Below are positions 34,325 through 43,364 of a DNA stretch of 64,000 bases, piece by piece. The position numbers and the translations under genes are program-made. How positions within the stretch are numbered: the stretch's first letter is position 1; each line of letters begins with the position of its first letter. The notes under the pieces were generated by a model that was given only the letters and a program-made list of their open reading frames with translations, was not told where the DNA came from and did not search any database. The DNA comes from Polyangium sp. 6x1 (lineage in GTDB: Bacteria; Myxococcota_A; Polyangia; Polyangiales; Polyangiaceae), in the NCBI RefSeq assembly GCF_029946515.1, contig NZ_JARZHH010000047.1:29674-93673 (forward strand), read 5' to 3'.

Positions 34325-34966
34325 GTGTCGGAGAGCAGCGGCGCGCACGGTTCGTCGGAGATCGAGGCGCTCGTACGGGGCGCGCTCGGCGGCCAACGTG
34401 CGGCCCAGCGCGTGCTCATCGAGGACGTGCTCGCGCCGGTGATCCAGGCCCGCGTCGCCCGCGTCCTCGTCCGGCGCAGCAGCTCGAAGGGGGATCTGCG
34501 CACCGAGATGATGGACCTCTGCCAGCAGGTCTTCGTGCACGTCTTCAGCGGAAACCTCCTCGCGCGCTGGGATCCGGAGGCGGGGCCGCTCGGCGCGTTC
34601 GTCGGGGCCATCGCGGAGAACCACGTCCGCTCGATCCTGCGCAGCCGGGTGCGTAGCCCCTTCACCGAAATCGCGACCGAGCAGGAGGCGCTGGAGCTCG
34701 CGCTGCCGCGGGGCGGGCCGTGCCACGAGACCACGATCGTCTCGCGCGAGGCGCTCCGGAGGCTCGAAGCCGAGCTCGACGACGAGGAGCGGGAGGGGTT
34801 TTTCGCGTTCTTCGTGGACGAGCGATCCATCGAGGAGATGTGCGTGGTCACGGGCAAGAGCCGGGAGGCGGTGTACAAGCAGCGCCAGCGGCTCCGGGAG
34901 CGCGTTCGGCGTATCCTCGACGAGGACGAGGCCGCGCGCGCGAGGACCCGGGAGGAGGGGCTATGA
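34325..34966 (+). CDS. Sigma-70-family (ECF-like) sigma factor paired with a CHAT protein
   Basis: A 213-residue sigma factor starting at GTG 34325. Region 2 is diverged but recognisable (LIEDVLAPVIQARVARVLVRR ... MMDLCQQVFVHVFSG ... ILRSRVRS). Region 4 has the helix-turn-helix SIEEMCVVTGKSREAVYKQRQRLRERVRRIL. The stop overlaps the start of the CHAT gene (ATGA at 34963-34966), so the two are translationally coupled, as sigma and anti-sigma genes commonly are. The membrane CHAT protein may control this factor. Its targets are unknown. The element shared by the graspetide and subtilase genes is one candidate target, but there is no direct evidence. Confidence 0.85.
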   Translation: MSESSGAHGSSEIEALVRGALGGQRAAQRVLIEDVLAPVIQARVARVLVRRSSSKGDLRTEMMDLCQQVFVHVFSGNLLARWDPEAGPLGAFVGAIAENHVRSILRSRVRSPFTEIATEQEALELALPRGGPCHETTIVSREALRRLEAELDDEEREGFFAFFVDERSIEEMCVVTGKSREAVYKQRQRLRERVRRILDEDEAARARTREEGL

Positions 34967-37900
34967 ACGAAGAGCAGGATCCGCGGATCGAGGCGCTCGC
35001 CCGGCGCGCGCGCGAGCGCGAAGAGGAAGAGCTCGCCGCGCTCTTGCGCCCGCTCGACAAGGCCGAACGAAGCGCGCTCGTAGGCGGCGTGTTCGCCGCG
35101 CTCGACGCGAAGCGCGCGCCGGAAGAAGCCCCACCGGCGCCGGTCGTCCCGATCGAGACCGCGAAAAAGGCGGGCGCGCGCCGCAGGTTCGGGTTCGTCG
35201 GGGCGCTCCTCGCCGCGGCGCTCGGGGCGCTCGCGCTGTTCGTCGTCCTGCGCCGGGACGCGCCGGCTCCGATTGCGGCCTATACGCTCTCCGTCGAGGG
35301 AGGCAACCAGGCCGAGCGAGGGGACAAACCCCCGGAAGACGCGGTGATCCGGCTGGATCCGGCCTCGCGGCTCTCGCTCGCGTTGCGGCCCGCTTCACCC
35401 GTATCGGGGGCGATCGCGGTGCGTGGGTTTGTCGTGCGGGAGGGCGCCGCGAAGCCGTGGGAACCGCCAATGGTCGTCGGCGCCGGCGGCGTCGTGCGGA
35501 TCGAGGGGACCGCGGCGGCGCTCTTCGGGGACGTGCCCGAAGGCGCGTGGGACATCGTTCTGCTTCTGGGCCGGCCCGAGGCGCTCCCGGACGAACCGAC
35601 GCTCGCGCGGGCCGCGGTTTCGGGGGAAATGCTCGCCGGTTTGTCGGCGCATCGGCTGCGGATCACGCTCTCGCGGCCGCGCGGCGCGCTCGGCGGGGGC
35701 GGGCAAAACGAGGGCGCGTCGAGGAGCCAGGTGTCCACGTGCGCCGCCGCGCCGGCGGAGGTTTTACCGGACGCACTGGTGCAGGCCGAGGCGGCGCGCA
35801 AGCGCGGCGAGCTCGATCGGGCGTCCGCGCTCGTGGAGGGCGTCCTCGGGGGAGGGGCGCCGGACGCGAAGCGGGCCGCGACCCGGCAAAAAGCGCGGAT
35901 CCTGATGGCCACGCGCGGGCGGTTCGACGAGGCGGCCGCGCTTTTTCGGGAGGCCATCACGCAGGATCGCGCGGCGGGGCGCCCCTCGGACGAGCTCGAC
36001 GATACGTTCGCGCTTTCGTACGGCCTCCTCCTGGACAAACGCGCGTTCGGCGAGGCGCGCGCCTTGCTCGAAGGGCTCGGGCCGCTCCTTTCGGCGTGCC
36101 CCGAGGCAGAGCCCAAGGCGGCTTATTACAAGGGATTGCTCGGGATCGAGACGGGGGACCTGCGCGCGGCGCTCGGCGCGTTCTCGGCCGCGGCGGCCGG
36201 CGCCGAGCGGCTCGGGCTCGACGCGTATCGAAGCGCGGTGCTGGAGCAGGAGGCCGAGGTGCTCGCGGTGCTCGGGCGGCACGAGGAGGCGGCGGCGCGG
36301 CTCGGGCAGGCGCGGGCGCTCGCGGGGCCGTCGGCGGACGCTTGCCGGCGCGCGCAGCTCGCGAGCAATGCCGGGTGGATCGCCCTTCGAGCCTCGGCGC
36401 GATCGGGGCGAGGGCTCGACGAGGCGAAACGGGTGCTCGAAGAGTCGCTCGCGCTCACGCGCGAGGGATGCCCGGCGGGGCTCGGGAACGTGCTCGTGAA
36501 TCTCGCGCTCGTCGAGCATGAAATGGGGCGAGGCAAAGAGGCGCGGGCGCGCCTCGACGAAGCGAAGCGCGCGGGCGGCTGGGCCGAGCTCGGCGGGTGG
36601 CAACGGATGATCGAGGCGCGGCTCCTCCTGTCCGAGGGAAAACCGAAGGACGCGCTCGCGGCGCACGAGGCGCTGCGGGCCGAGGGGGAGCGGCTGTTTT
36701 TGCCCGAGCTCGTCTTCGAGGGCGCGCTTGGCCGCGCCGAGGCGCTCGCGGCGCTCGGAAATCGCCCGGAGGCGCGCGCGGCATTCGTGGAGGCCGAGAA
36801 GGCGCTCGCGGCGTGGGGTCGGGGCGTGCCGCTCGGCGAGGGTCGGGGATCGTTCCTCTCGGCGAGGCAGCGGGGCGCGCGGCTCTGGGTGGAGTTCTTG
36901 GTGCGCGAGGCAGAGCGGGGCGACGCGCGGGCGGCGCGTGAGGCCATGGAGGCTGCGCGGCGATCGCTCGCAGGGTTTGTCCAGGCATTTCATTGGGTGA
37001 ACCGCGTGGGCGCGCTGTCCGCGGAGGCGCGAGGGCGCTGGGACGAGGCGGTGGCGGGCTACCGGCGCGAGCGCGCGGTCCTGGAGGAGAAGGCTGCGGC
37101 GCGCGGGCCGGGCGCGGGCGGGCTCGAAGCGGAGCGGGCGGCGCTGCGGAGCGCGCTCGACCGGGCGCTCGCGGCGCTCGGCGCAGGCGAGGCGCAAGAC
37201 GAGGCGCCGCCTGCGTCCGTTCTGACCGCGGAGGAGGCGCTCCTCGTGGTGCATCCGGTGCACGAGGGGCTCGCGGGGTTCGTCCTGACAGACGGCGGGC
37301 GGAAGGTCGAGGCGCGGCGGCTCGGATCGTCGGAGCCGAAGAGCGTGCCGGCCGAGCGCGCCGAGGCGTGGCTCGGGCCTTTTCGATCGGCGCTCGCGGA
37401 CGTTCGTCGCGTGCGCCTGGTTTTACCGGGAGAGCTTTTGTCGACGGATTGGCACGCGCTCCCGTTCGATGGAGCGCCGCTGATCGAGCGCGCGGAGGTC
37501 GTGTATTCGATGGACCTCGCGCCGCGGCCTGCGCGCCCGCCCGGCGGCGCGACGGCCGTGGTGATCGCCGATCCGACGGAGGATCTGCCCGGCGCGCGCG
37601 GGAGCGCGGGGGCGGTCGTCGCCGCGCTCGAAGCCCGCGGCCTGCGGGTCGTATCGCTGCTCGGCCAGGCCGCGACCCACGAGGCCGTGCGGGACGCGCT
37701 GGAGCTGCCCTCCGTGCGGCTCTTGCATTACGCGGGGCATGCGACGTTCGAGGGGCCGGACGGCCTCGAAGCGTCTCTCCGCCTCGCCCGTCGGGGGCGT
37801 TTTTCGGTGGCCGACGTGATGGCCCTCGCGCGTGTGCCCGAGGTCGTGGTGCTCGCGGGTTGTGACACCGCGCGCGCCTCCGAGGTCGACGCGGCGGGCG

Positions 37901-38121
37901 GAGGGCTCGGCCTCGCGCAGGCCTTCCTCTTGAAGGGCGCCCGCGCCGCCGTCGCGACGCCCCGCCCGATGGGCGACGCGCTCGCCGAGCAGGCGACGCG
38001 CCTCCTTTATGCCGAGCCGATCGAGCGCGACCCGGCCCGCGCCCTGCGCGCCGCGACCCTCGCCCTCCGAAAGGGCTCGCCCGAAGGCGACTGGGCCTCC
38101 CTGCGCCTGCTCGGGGAGTGA
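34963..38121 (+). CDS. Membrane TPR-CHAT caspase-like protein
   Basis: A 1052-residue protein. Residues 1-70 are charged and cytoplasmic (RARERE EEELAALLRP; ERSALVGGVFAALDAK). One membrane helix lies at about 76-96. About 110-250 is a beta-rich region. Roughly 260-740 is a long array of TPR-like helical hairpins. The C-terminus is a CHAT peptidase domain with the expected dyad: His926 in LLHYAGHATF and Cys967 in VVLAGCDTARAS. CHAT proteins are caspase relatives that cleave partner proteins in defence and signalling (known for Craspase-type and gasdermin-linked members). If the N-terminus is inside, the TPR and CHAT parts face the periplasm. The short N-terminal segment could bind the sigma factor. 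Confidence 0.88.
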   Translation: MNEEQDPRIEALARRAREREEEELAALLRPLDKAERSALVGGVFAALDAKRAPEEAPPAPVVPIETAKKAGARRRFGFVGALLAAALGALALFVVLRRDAPAPIAAYTLSVEGGNQAERGDKPPEDAVIRLDPASRLSLALRPASPVSGAIAVRGFVVREGAAKPWEPPMVVGAGGVVRIEGTAAALFGDVPEGAWDIVLLLGRPEALPDEPTLARAAVSGEMLAGLSAHRLRITLSRPRGALGGGGQNEGASRSQVSTCAAAPAEVLPDALVQAEAARKRGELDRASALVEGVLGGGAPDAKRAATRQKARILMATRGRFDEAAALFREAITQDRAAGRPSDELDDTFALSYGLLLDKRAFGEARALLEGLGPLLSACPEAEPKAAYYKGLLGIETGDLRAALGAFSAAAAGAERLGLDAYRSAVLEQEAEVLAVLGRHEEAAARLGQARALAGPSADACRRAQLASNAGWIALRASARSGRGLDEAKRVLEESLALTREGCPAGLGNVLVNLALVEHEMGRGKEARARLDEAKRAGGWAELGGWQRMIEARLLLSEGKPKDALAAHEALRAEGERLFLPELVFEGALGRAEALAALGNRPEARAAFVEAEKALAAWGRGVPLGEGRGSFLSARQRGARLWVEFLVREAERGDARAAREAMEAARRSLAGFVQAFHWVNRVGALSAEARGRWDEAVAGYRRERAVLEEKAAARGPGAGGLEAERAALRSALDRALAALGAGEAQDEAPPASVLTAEEALLVVHPVHEGLAGFVLTDGGRKVEARRLGSSEPKSVPAERAEAWLGPFRSALADVRRVRLVLPGELLSTDWHALPFDGAPLIERAEVVYSMDLAPRPARPPGGATAVVIADPTEDLPGARGSAGAVVAALEARGLRVVSLLGQAATHEAVRDALELPSVRLLHYAGHATFEGPDGLEASLRLARRGRFSVADVMALARVPEVVVLAGCDTARASEVDAAGGGLGLAQAFLLKGARAAVATPRPMGDALAEQATRLLYAEPIERDPARALRAATLALRKGSPEGDWASLRLLGE

Positions 38122-38154
38122 GCGAAGGCGTCCGCGAGATTTTTGTTCGACCTC

Positions 38155-38184
38155 TGTCCAATCTCCGGACGGGGCGGCGTAGAG
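38155..38184 (+). promoter_or_regulatory. Shared bipartite promoter element before the 974-residue MYXO-CTERM gene
   Basis: TGTCCAATC (38155-38163), 14 bp, CGTAGAG (38178-38184). It lies 95 bp before the ATG at 38280. An A/T-rich stretch and CGACC precede it, as at the graspetide precursor copy. The spacing is identical to the other three copies. Confidence 0.65.
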
Positions 38185-38279
38185 CCCGCCGAACACGCCA
38201 CGAGGGAGACCACGAGGGGCGCGCCGGGAGATCTGGCGCTGTCCTCGGGGGCGCTCGGGCATTGCTTTCGAGGTCGGAC

Positions 38280-41204
38280 ATGGCTCGCATGTCGAAGAGG
38301 ACAGTTCTGTCCACGCTCATCGGTGTATCCATCGTATTGCCCTGCGCGACGGCCTTCGCGGACGTCGTGCTCGAGCCCAACGTCATCAAGGGACAAGCGC
38401 GGTTCTCCAACACGAACCCCAGCGTCGTCGCGCTGCTCCAGCAGCTAGGGATGACGTCGGCCACGATCAACGCGTCGAGCTCTTCGCCCGTCGGGTTTCA
38501 CAGCAACACGAACGCGCTCGCCGGGACGCCCATCTCGCGCGGCTTCGAGCTGTCCGCCGAGTCGGGAGCCGGAGGGCCTGCCGGCGTCACCTACGGAATG
38601 GGCGCGACGGGGTTCCTCTACGCCGCCGCGAGCTACACGGCGTCGGGGCAGTACTGGTTTCAGCCCATCTCCGGCGTCGTCTTGCAGTCCATCGCGCAGC
38701 AGCCCGCCGGGACGACCGCGGACATCGCAGATTGCATCGGCCTCGTGCGCGTTCGCTGGGGGCTCGATCCGCAATGCCAGACCCCCTTCGTCATCGGCTC
38801 GGGCTCGATTCAGACGAGCTACAGCACGAGCAGCTTCCAGAACACGGCCGAGCACTACATCTTCCAGCTCGGGGGCACCAGCGAGACCCGGAGCCTCTCG
38901 ATCACGACGGGGAACGATCCGACGCAGAACACGATCTCGTTCCAGATCCCGCTGGATTTGCATCCGGCGTGTGACGAGATCCAGGACATCTGCATCGACA
39001 TGTCCCAGTTCATCGATGGCGGCGGCGCGCTTGGCTCGCTCCGGGGCCCGTTCGACGTGCTCGGGGAGATCGAGCAGGACAAGACGTACATCCGCGCGTA
39101 CAACGGCCCTTCCGGCAATCAGCGCTACGGCCATTTCGCGCCGCCCGAGATGCCGCTCGCCTCGCCGGGCACGTGGTGGACGCTCCCCAACATGGTCCCC
39201 GGCGATTACGCGATGTATGGCCTGGGCCTCGTCCGCACGGGCCGTTTGACCACGCAGCTGACGACGCCTCGCATGGGGACGGGCACGCCGGCCGGTACGA
39301 TCACCGTGCAGGCCGGGGTGAGCTCCGATCTCCAGCAGAACATCGGCGGGCAGCTCCGGTATCCGTTCGTCATGAAGCCCGCGCGGTTCCAGGGCGGCAT
39401 CCTCCTCGCCGATCCGTACGTCGTCGCGAGCGGAGCCTATAGCTCGCTCTCGGCCCTCCGGTTCTCCGCGGATCCTCCCTGGTCGAGCCAGTATCCCTGG
39501 GGCACCACCGTCCGGGCGCTGGACGTCGATACGTTCACCGGACAGAGCATCACCTCGTTCGACGGGAGCTTCGATCCGGCCACCGGCGCGCTCTCGTCCG
39601 TGTACGAGCAGCTCGTCGTCGATGCCTACGACATCCCCACGAACTGGAGGCAGTCGGGCCTGATGCTGGATTTCTACGACCCGTCCACGCAGCGCGAGGG
39701 CTTCCTCACGATGCAGCGCGATAGCACGAGCCACCTGATGGCGCCGGGCGACGCCGTGCCCATCGACCACGCCTATTGCTTCAGCGAGGTGGAGCTGCCG
39801 TACTCCATCGCGAGCGGGCTCCTCTTCGATCCATACGCGATGGTGACGGGTTCCTTCAACGGAACGGACTGGCAAGGCAATGCCACCGCGTACACGGTCC
39901 AGGGCACGTTCCAGGGGTGGCCGAAGGCCGAAGCGAATGCCGCCGCGAACGGCACGGTGCGCCTCGCGCTCCCCCAGGGCGCGTATACCCTCCAGCCTGG
40001 CGCGAGCGTCAAGTCGCCCTCGGGCGCAATCAGCACCGCGACGTTCGCGACGACGCAGCTCGATCTCGGCTGCGGCCAGCGCGTCACGGTCTCGCCGGGC
40101 CTCAGCGTCTCCGCCGAGCTCCCGCTCTGCGCGACCTCGGCCACGCCCGACGTCGTGGGCGCCGTGGCGAGCAGCGGCGTCTCCGTCGATCGCATCTGGT
40201 ACACGGTCAACGGTGGGCCCGAGATTGACATCTGCGCCTCGAACTGCGGCGCCGATCCGCAGTTCAGCGCGCCCGTGAGCCTCGCGGCCTGCGGCAATAC
40301 GATCCAGGTGTTCGCGAGCGCCGGCGGACAAACCGCTTCGGTCACGACGCAGACGACCTGGGAGGATCCGAACGACGGCGTTGATTGCGAGGGATCCTGC
40401 GAGCCGCCGCCGCCCTCCGGAGAGACGTGCGCCACCGTGCACGTGGAGCCGCTCGTCTGCGAGGGCGGCGAGGGGGGATATTCGCTCACGTTCGAGATCA
40501 CGAACGAGCTCGACGAGCCCATCACATACGTGCTCCTGCCGGATCCGCACGTGTCCCCGAAGGTGGTCACGTTGCCGGAGCCGCTCCAGCCCGGCGCGTC
40601 GACGACGGTCACGGCGACGGTCTCCGGCGTCAATCCAGGCTCCGGGCTCTGCATCGACGTGGGACTGTCGAATCCCTCGGCAAACGAATGCTGCTCGAAG
40701 GAGATCTGCTTCGACGTGCCGGCCTGCTGCTTCGCCGTCGTGGGGGAGAAGATCGCATGCATCCCGGGCGCGCCGGGCGGCACGTTCAATTATTCGTTCA
40801 AATTCGAGAACCGCACGCTCGACACGATCGAGCACGTCTTCCTCTTCCCGCCGAGCGGCGTCTCCGTGTCGCCCGAGTACGTGGACGTGCCGGCCACGCC
40901 GCCGGGTGGCATTGCATACGTGGGTGGGCTCTCGTTCTCGGGCGCGACGCCTGGCGAGGAGCTTTGCGTCACCGTCGGGATTCACGACGAAGAGATGAAC
41001 GAGTGTTGCGCCGAGGAGGTTTGCTTCAAGGTGCCCGAGCCTTGCGGCAAAGAGGTCCCGGGTGAATCGCTGCCGCCGACGAAGGGGCTCGCTGCCGCCG
41101 AGGGCTGCTCCGTCGTCGCTTCGGGCAGCGACAGAGGCTCCGTCTTTGGCCTCCTCCTCGGCCTCGCGGCGCTCGGCGGGCTCGCGCGTCGCAGGCGTGC
41201 GTAG
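38280..41204 (+). CDS. Large secreted protein with MYXO-CTERM-like tail
   Basis: A 974-residue exported protein starting at ATG 38280, after a GAGGTCGG ribosome binding site. The signal peptide (TVLSTLIGVSIVLPCATAFA) is cut near residue 27. About 700 beta-rich residues with few known features follow. Then come two Cys-rich repeats of about 100 residues (CATVHVEPLVCEGGEGGYSLTFEITNEL and CFAVVGEKIACIPGAPGGTFNYSFKFEN), each ending in ECCxxEICFxVP or ECCAEEVCFKVP. The C-terminus is Cys-Ser, then SVFGLLLGLAALGGLA and RRRRA, a MYXO-CTERM tail. Function unknown; surface display is likely. Its promoter element is shared with the subtilase 3 kb downstream and the graspetide cluster. Confidence 0.85.
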   Translation: MARMSKRTVLSTLIGVSIVLPCATAFADVVLEPNVIKGQARFSNTNPSVVALLQQLGMTSATINASSSSPVGFHSNTNALAGTPISRGFELSAESGAGGPAGVTYGMGATGFLYAAASYTASGQYWFQPISGVVLQSIAQQPAGTTADIADCIGLVRVRWGLDPQCQTPFVIGSGSIQTSYSTSSFQNTAEHYIFQLGGTSETRSLSITTGNDPTQNTISFQIPLDLHPACDEIQDICIDMSQFIDGGGALGSLRGPFDVLGEIEQDKTYIRAYNGPSGNQRYGHFAPPEMPLASPGTWWTLPNMVPGDYAMYGLGLVRTGRLTTQLTTPRMGTGTPAGTITVQAGVSSDLQQNIGGQLRYPFVMKPARFQGGILLADPYVVASGAYSSLSALRFSADPPWSSQYPWGTTVRALDVDTFTGQSITSFDGSFDPATGALSSVYEQLVVDAYDIPTNWRQSGLMLDFYDPSTQREGFLTMQRDSTSHLMAPGDAVPIDHAYCFSEVELPYSIASGLLFDPYAMVTGSFNGTDWQGNATAYTVQGTFQGWPKAEANAAANGTVRLALPQGAYTLQPGASVKSPSGAISTATFATTQLDLGCGQRVTVSPGLSVSAELPLCATSATPDVVGAVASSGVSVDRIWYTVNGGPEIDICASNCGADPQFSAPVSLAACGNTIQVFASAGGQTASVTTQTTWEDPNDGVDCEGSCEPPPPSGETCATVHVEPLVCEGGEGGYSLTFEITNELDEPITYVLLPDPHVSPKVVTLPEPLQPGASTTVTATVSGVNPGSGLCIDVGLSNPSANECCSKEICFDVPACCFAVVGEKIACIPGAPGGTFNYSFKFENRTLDTIEHVFLFPPSGVSVSPEYVDVPATPPGGIAYVGGLSFSGATPGEELCVTVGIHDEEMNECCAEEVCFKVPEPCGKEVPGESLPPTKGLAAAEGCSVVASGSDRGSVFGLLLGLAALGGLARRRRA

Positions 41205-41220
41205 GGCCACGCGGTTTCTC

Positions 41221-41250
41221 TGTCCAATCTCCACGGTGAGCGGAGTACAG
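41221..41250 (+). promoter_or_regulatory. Shared bipartite promoter element before the subtilase gene
   Basis: TGTCCAATC (41221-41229), 14 bp, AGTACAG (41244-41250), 28 bp before the GTG start at 41279. The upstream box and the following TCC are identical to the copy at 38155. Confidence 0.65.
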
Positions 41251-41271
41251 TTCTTCGATCGCTCACCGTGG
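41231..41271. promoter_or_regulatory. Perfect 12-bp inverted repeat over the subtilase promoter
   Basis: CCACGGTGAGCG (41231-41242) and its exact complement CGCTCACCGTGG (41260-41271), 17 bases apart. The arms flank the downstream promoter box, and the second arm runs into the ribosome binding site (GGAGGT, 41270-41275). It could be an operator. In RNA only part of it would be transcribed, because the start point lies between the arms. Confidence 0.6.
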
Positions 41272-41278
41272 AGGTCTC

Positions 41279-43360
41279 GTGTCCCGCTTCGCCTCGTCCC
41301 GCATCGGCCTTTCCTTGGTCGCCCTCGGCGCCGTGCTCGCCCCCGGCCTCGCCTGCAGTCCCGCGCCCCCGCCTTGTCCTCCTCCCGAGGGTGACCCCGG
41401 CTGCACTGGACAACGCTGGATCGCCATCGAGAACCCCAGCGACGTTTGCCCCGTCGATCCCCTCGGCATCTGGACGGAGGACAAGCTCTTCAAGGGACCC
41501 GTGGGCGGCCCGCCGCCCGCCCTCGCGCGGTATTGTGTCTACGAGTGGACCGGCGCGCGCGTGAACCCCGGCGCGAAGCAATGCTTGCCGTATGGCGCGA
41601 ATGGCCCGGGGGACGACGAGATCAACCAGCTCCAGGCGGTCGTCGGCGCGGGCGCGGAGCTCGGGGAGGATTGCATCGACACGGCGCCGCTCGGCTACGA
41701 GGAGGACGCGGCGGGCTGGGCGCGCAAATCATTCGGCCGGCGGGCCGGCGGGGTCGATTCGTTTTCGTCGTCCCCCATGGATCCCACGCTCCCGCGCCCG
41801 GTGCGGATCGTCGCCGCAGACACGTCCCCCGATGCGCTCTCCGGGGGCATTGCGATCGGACAGAGCCGGCACGGCGATACCGTGGCGCACGTGGCCCGGG
41901 ATCTCGCTTGTCCGGGCGGCGAGGCGGCGCCCTGCGCGGCCCACGTCACGACGGCGCTCGGGTTGCCCCGCACGGACCTCGCCAATCCCTTGAGCACCTC
42001 CCCGACGCAAGGCGGGTTTTTCGGGACGGAGGGGGATCTCGCGCAGGCCGTCGAGCGGCTCGTGCTCTCCTGGCGCAACGAGATCACGGCGGGGCAGGGG
42101 GATGCGCGGCTCGTCATCAATCTGAGCGTCGGCTGGGAAGACGTCCCGGGGCGGAACAACTGCGCGCCCGAGAAGCTCGCGCAAAACCCCGAGTCGCTCG
42201 CGCCGCCCGCGCGCGCCGTGCTCGATGCAATGCGGTATGCCGCGTGCCACGGCGCCCTCCTTCTCGCCGCCGCTGGCAATGACACCGGCGGCCCCACGCC
42301 GGCGAGTGGCCTCGTTTGTCCGGCGCGCTGGGAGGAGATCGCGATGCCGGACGCCGCGACGTGCAATGCGCTCGTCGGGGCGCCGTTCGTCGAGACGTGG
42401 ACCGGTCGATTCCCGAGTTTTCCGCGCAGGCCCGCGGCGGCGAACCCGGCCCCGTACGATCGGGTCGTGTACGCGGTGGGCGGCGTCGATCAGGGCGACG
42501 AGCCCCTCGTCCCGGGGCGCCCGCTCGCGCGTCCGCGCATCGCCGCCCTGGGCTTGCTCGCGGCGGCCTGGGACATGACGCCGAACGCCGCGGTCACGCC
42601 CAATGCGAACGGGCAGCCCCCCACGCCGCCGCCGCTCCTGACGGGCACGAGCGTGTCGACGGCGGTCGCGAGTGCGATCGCCGCGGGCATGTGGGCCTAT
42701 AACCCCGCGCGCACCGCGCCCGAGATCCTCGACGCCATCTATCAATCGGGCGTCGTGCTCCAGCAAAACGGCGCGAACGTCCGCGCGGATCCGGATACGT
42801 GCGTCGGGACGAACGCCTGCGCCGTGCACCGCCTCTCCTTGTGTCGCGCGCTCGGCGTGCCTTGCGACGACGCCGCGCCCGTGGGGGCGCAAAACGATCC
42901 CTTGCCCAATGCGACCTTGCCGTCGTCGCTCCTGACCACGTTGACGACCGAGTTCATGACGGCGACCGCCTTGCAGGCGTCGTTCCCGGACACCGCGCCC
43001 ATTCCGAGCCATCAGTACCGGACCGTCGCGGCCGCGCCGTGGACGTTCCCGCAGCCGAATTGGCCGGCGTGCCCGGCCTGCGTGGTCGCGGTCCAGGGGC
43101 CGAACGACGTGATTCTTCATGCGAGGCCCGGCGTCACGATGAGCGACCTCACGCTCGTGCTCGTCGACCGCCAGGGCGGCATTCGTTCGGCGCGCGTGGC
43201 GGGCTCGGCGCAGCGGAACGACCTCCTGCGGATCGCGATCACGTCGCAGGCCGGGTTTTCCGCGGCCGGAATGCGCAGCGTTTGGCTCTCGGGGACTGCG
43301 ACCACGCAGAGCGGGAGCCCCGTCTCCGTCGTCCAGCAAATCGCGGTGACGGGGCTCTGA
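41279..43360 (+). CDS. Subtilase (S8 family) exported protease
   Basis: A 693-residue serine protease starting at GTG 41279. The signal peptide ends near Cys26 (PGLACS; the lipobox is not canonical, so lipidation is possible but unsure). The catalytic triad is visible: Asp181 (VRIVAADTSPD), His198 (SRHGDTVAHV) and Ser458 (TGTSVSTAVASA), with oxyanion Asn334 (AAAGND). The insert between His and Asn is long, and about 220 residues without known motif follow the catalytic domain. Many Cys suggest disulfides. Its promoter element matches those of the graspetide cluster, and microviridin-type graspetides are known serine-protease inhibitors. It ends four bases before the convergent P450 gene. Confidence 0.9.
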   Translation: MSRFASSRIGLSLVALGAVLAPGLACSPAPPPCPPPEGDPGCTGQRWIAIENPSDVCPVDPLGIWTEDKLFKGPVGGPPPALARYCVYEWTGARVNPGAKQCLPYGANGPGDDEINQLQAVVGAGAELGEDCIDTAPLGYEEDAAGWARKSFGRRAGGVDSFSSSPMDPTLPRPVRIVAADTSPDALSGGIAIGQSRHGDTVAHVARDLACPGGEAAPCAAHVTTALGLPRTDLANPLSTSPTQGGFFGTEGDLAQAVERLVLSWRNEITAGQGDARLVINLSVGWEDVPGRNNCAPEKLAQNPESLAPPARAVLDAMRYAACHGALLLAAAGNDTGGPTPASGLVCPARWEEIAMPDAATCNALVGAPFVETWTGRFPSFPRRPAAANPAPYDRVVYAVGGVDQGDEPLVPGRPLARPRIAALGLLAAAWDMTPNAAVTPNANGQPPTPPPLLTGTSVSTAVASAIAAGMWAYNPARTAPEILDAIYQSGVVLQQNGANVRADPDTCVGTNACAVHRLSLCRALGVPCDDAAPVGAQNDPLPNATLPSSLLTTLTTEFMTATALQASFPDTAPIPSHQYRTVAAAPWTFPQPNWPACPACVVAVQGPNDVILHARPGVTMSDLTLVLVDRQGGIRSARVAGSAQRNDLLRIAITSQAGFSAAGMRSVWLSGTATTQSGSPVSVVQQIAVTGL

Positions 43361-43364
43361 AGCC

